Shown piece after piece: positions 63,286 to 64,000 of a stretch of 64,000 nucleotides of DNA. The number at the start of each line of letters is the position of its first letter. The stretch's first letter is position 1. The notes beneath the pieces are model-generated. The model did no database searches. It was not told the DNA's origin and saw nothing but the letters and a program-made list of their open reading frames with translations. The stretch spans positions 211,076 to 275,075 of the forward strand of contig NZ_JAIVKJ010000005.1 of assembly GCF_020524885.1 (NCBI RefSeq). The letters run 5' to 3'. Source of the DNA: Microbulbifer elongatus. Its GTDB lineage: Bacteria > Pseudomonadota > Gammaproteobacteria > Pseudomonadales > Cellvibrionaceae. The translations under genes and the position numbers were made by a program.

Positions 63286-63739
63286 GTCATCATGAATCGA
63301 GCATTATTTATAGCGCTTGCGTTTTCCTTTCAGGTTTCTGCGACTGAAGATCCAGAAATTCTAGAAACTGTTTGGCATAAATCGGAATCTGAACTTTCAT
63401 GTTCTTCCACGGAGTTAAATCCTAGCGAGACGCTTCAAGTTAAGCTCGGAGGACATCATGGAAGCGAGTTGGCGGTGTACCGTCACGATGATAATTTGTG
63501 GTTGTTTATGGTGGTAGGCTCTCCGCCTACGGGCATGGTTTCTTTGATGTCACCTCAAGAGTTTGAGGGCGCCAAATCGTTTGTGATTTCACCAAAAACA
63601 ACAGGATATCGCTGGGATTCAGTGGGCGCTAATGAGGTTATTTTTTCTAAGCCGGGTAAATATACTCTGTACGTAAGTGAGAATCTTGAAAGCGAGCTTG
63701 GAGGGTACAAGTGCGATCTAGTGGTCAAAAACCACTAAC
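63280..63739 (+). mobile_element. Integron-type gene cassette 2, 3' end disrupted
   Basis: This unit starts at TTAGTG of the core and contains one gene; its R'' CACTAAC (63733-63739) overlaps the stop codon and is the exact reverse complement of its own core GTTAGTG. A complete attC does not follow: after about 27 bases the sequence runs into an IS110-type transposase gene end. Confidence 0.68.
63292..63738 (+). CDS. Cassette-borne secreted hypothetical protein
   Basis: With ATG 63292 the product has 148 residues and a Sec signal peptide (MNRALFIALAFSFQVSATED). The mature part has two cysteines (ELSCSSTELN, YKCDLV) that could form a disulfide, ends VVKNH and resembles no family I recognise; beta-rich periplasmic proteins look like this. 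The GTG at 63283 lies inside the attC core and is less likely. AT-rich codon use sets it apart from chromosomal neighbours. The stop codon TAA is part of the R'' core. Confidence 0.7.
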   Translation: MNRALFIALAFSFQVSATEDPEILETVWHKSESELSCSSTELNPSETLQVKLGGHHGSELAVYRHDDNLWLFMVVGSPPTGMVSLMSPQEFEGAKSFVISPKTTGYRWDSVGANEVIFSKPGKYTLYVSENLESELGGYKCDLVVKNH

Positions 63740-64000
63740 AAGTGACTATGGCTCTGAGTCAACCGCTTAGGCCATGTTTCCCTCCCAGGCAGTACCATTT
63801 CGTACCATGCTGTTGAGGATAACAATCATCTTACGCATGCATGCCACCAGAGCAACCTTCGGCCGCTTGCCGGCTGCTCTAAGTCGCTCATAGTAGTCTT
63901 TGAATTTCTTATTGCATTGGATGGTCGACATCATCGCCATAAACATAACCGTGCGTATTTGATGACGTCCGCCGCGTATTCTGCGAAGGCCCTGGTATCG
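63740..64000 (-). mobile_element. Partial IS110-family insertion sequence
   Basis: The right end of the window contains the 3' end of an IS110-type element whose transposase gene reads leftward. The element boundary is probably between 63740 and 63766, adjacent to or within the attC of cassette 2. Terminal repeats cannot be defined without the other end. Confidence 0.65.
63767..64000 (-). CDS. IS110-family transposase, C-terminal fragment, cut by window end
   Basis: The last 77 residues and TAA stop of a transposase continuing beyond the window. Minus-strand translation includes YQGLRRIRGGRHQIRTVMFM, KKFKDYYERLRAAGKRPKVA and LVACMRKMIVILNSMVRNG, the signature of the Transposase_20 (IS116/IS110/IS902) C-terminal domain with its conserved G-G-R and A-C-M-R-K blocks. 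This region was not in an open frame with a start because the N-terminus lies outside. IS110 enzymes are DEDD-type recombinases that generally lack terminal inverted repeats; the IS1111 subgroup has subterminal ones. Confidence 0.85.
   Translation of the reverse strand, partial: RYQGLRRIRGGRHQIRTVMFMAMMSTIQCNKKFKDYYERLRAAGKRPKVALVACMRKMIVILNSMVRNGTAWEGNMA

Overview
The window reads as chromosomal DNA of a marine, polysaccharide-degrading gammaproteobacterium, most likely of the Cellvibrionales and perhaps Microbulbifer-like. This is inferred from gene order (mrdA-rodA-mltB-rlpA-dacA-ybeD-lipB-lipA), modular chitinases with polyserine linkers, a CrbS/CrbR-acs module, a VC_2705-type acetate symporter pair and a gltA/sdh/suc block. 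No rRNA or tRNA gene and no CRISPR array was seen. Gene density is high, and most genes are ordinary core functions.

Layout. 1-7640: a cell-wall elongation and lipoate cluster (PBP2 C-terminus, RodA, MltB, RlpA, DacA, YbeD, LipB, LipA), all on the plus strand. 8023-9665: a FucP/GluP-type sugar transporter and a convergent tandem-DUF1540 protein, separated by a perfect 26-bp inverted repeat. 9934-20082: an acetate module with the CrbS-type transporter/histidine kinase, the CrbR-type regulator, acetyl-CoA synthetase, a DcaP-like porin and a two-subunit sodium:solute symporter. 20155-32831: accessory metabolism with a GNAT enzyme, an esterase autotransporter, a BCCT transporter, ArfB, an Ldh2-type dehydrogenase, an amidase/aminotransferase pair and a TonB-dependent receptor. 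32881-38366: the SOS mutagenesis operon imuA-imuB-dnaE2 behind two LexA-type boxes. 38556-43662: dcd, a BaiN-like flavoprotein, a zinc-ribbon microprotein, an S46 peptidase, a DUF3820 protein and a glycine-zipper lipoprotein. 44455-49021: two GH18 chitinases preceded by two palindromic operator-like sites. 49161-62428: gltA opposite sdhCDAB-sucAB-lpd-sucCD, an almost complete oxidative TCA segment.

The right end (62847-64000) is the most unusual part. Two short unknown genes lie in units with the geometry of integron gene cassettes. Each unit starts with a core (GTTAGGC, GTTAGTG) and has, just after or overlapping the stop codon of its gene, the exact reverse complement of its own core (GCCTAAC, CACTAAC). 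A foldable attC-like site of 87 bp separates them. No integrase gene lies upstream, where sucD and its terminator sit, so this looks like a cluster of attC sites lacking an integrase. The attC of the second cassette is broken or abutted by the 3' end of an IS110-family transposase. That fits the known IS1111-attC group of insertion sequences that target attC sites.

How the parts fit: chitinases yield GlcNAc oligomers whose breakdown gives acetate, the CrbS/CrbR-Acs-symporter module would capture acetate, and the gltA/sdh/suc block oxidises it. This linkage is inference. Coordinates for starts were adjusted where a Shine-Dalgarno sequence or a family alignment from memory favoured an internal start.
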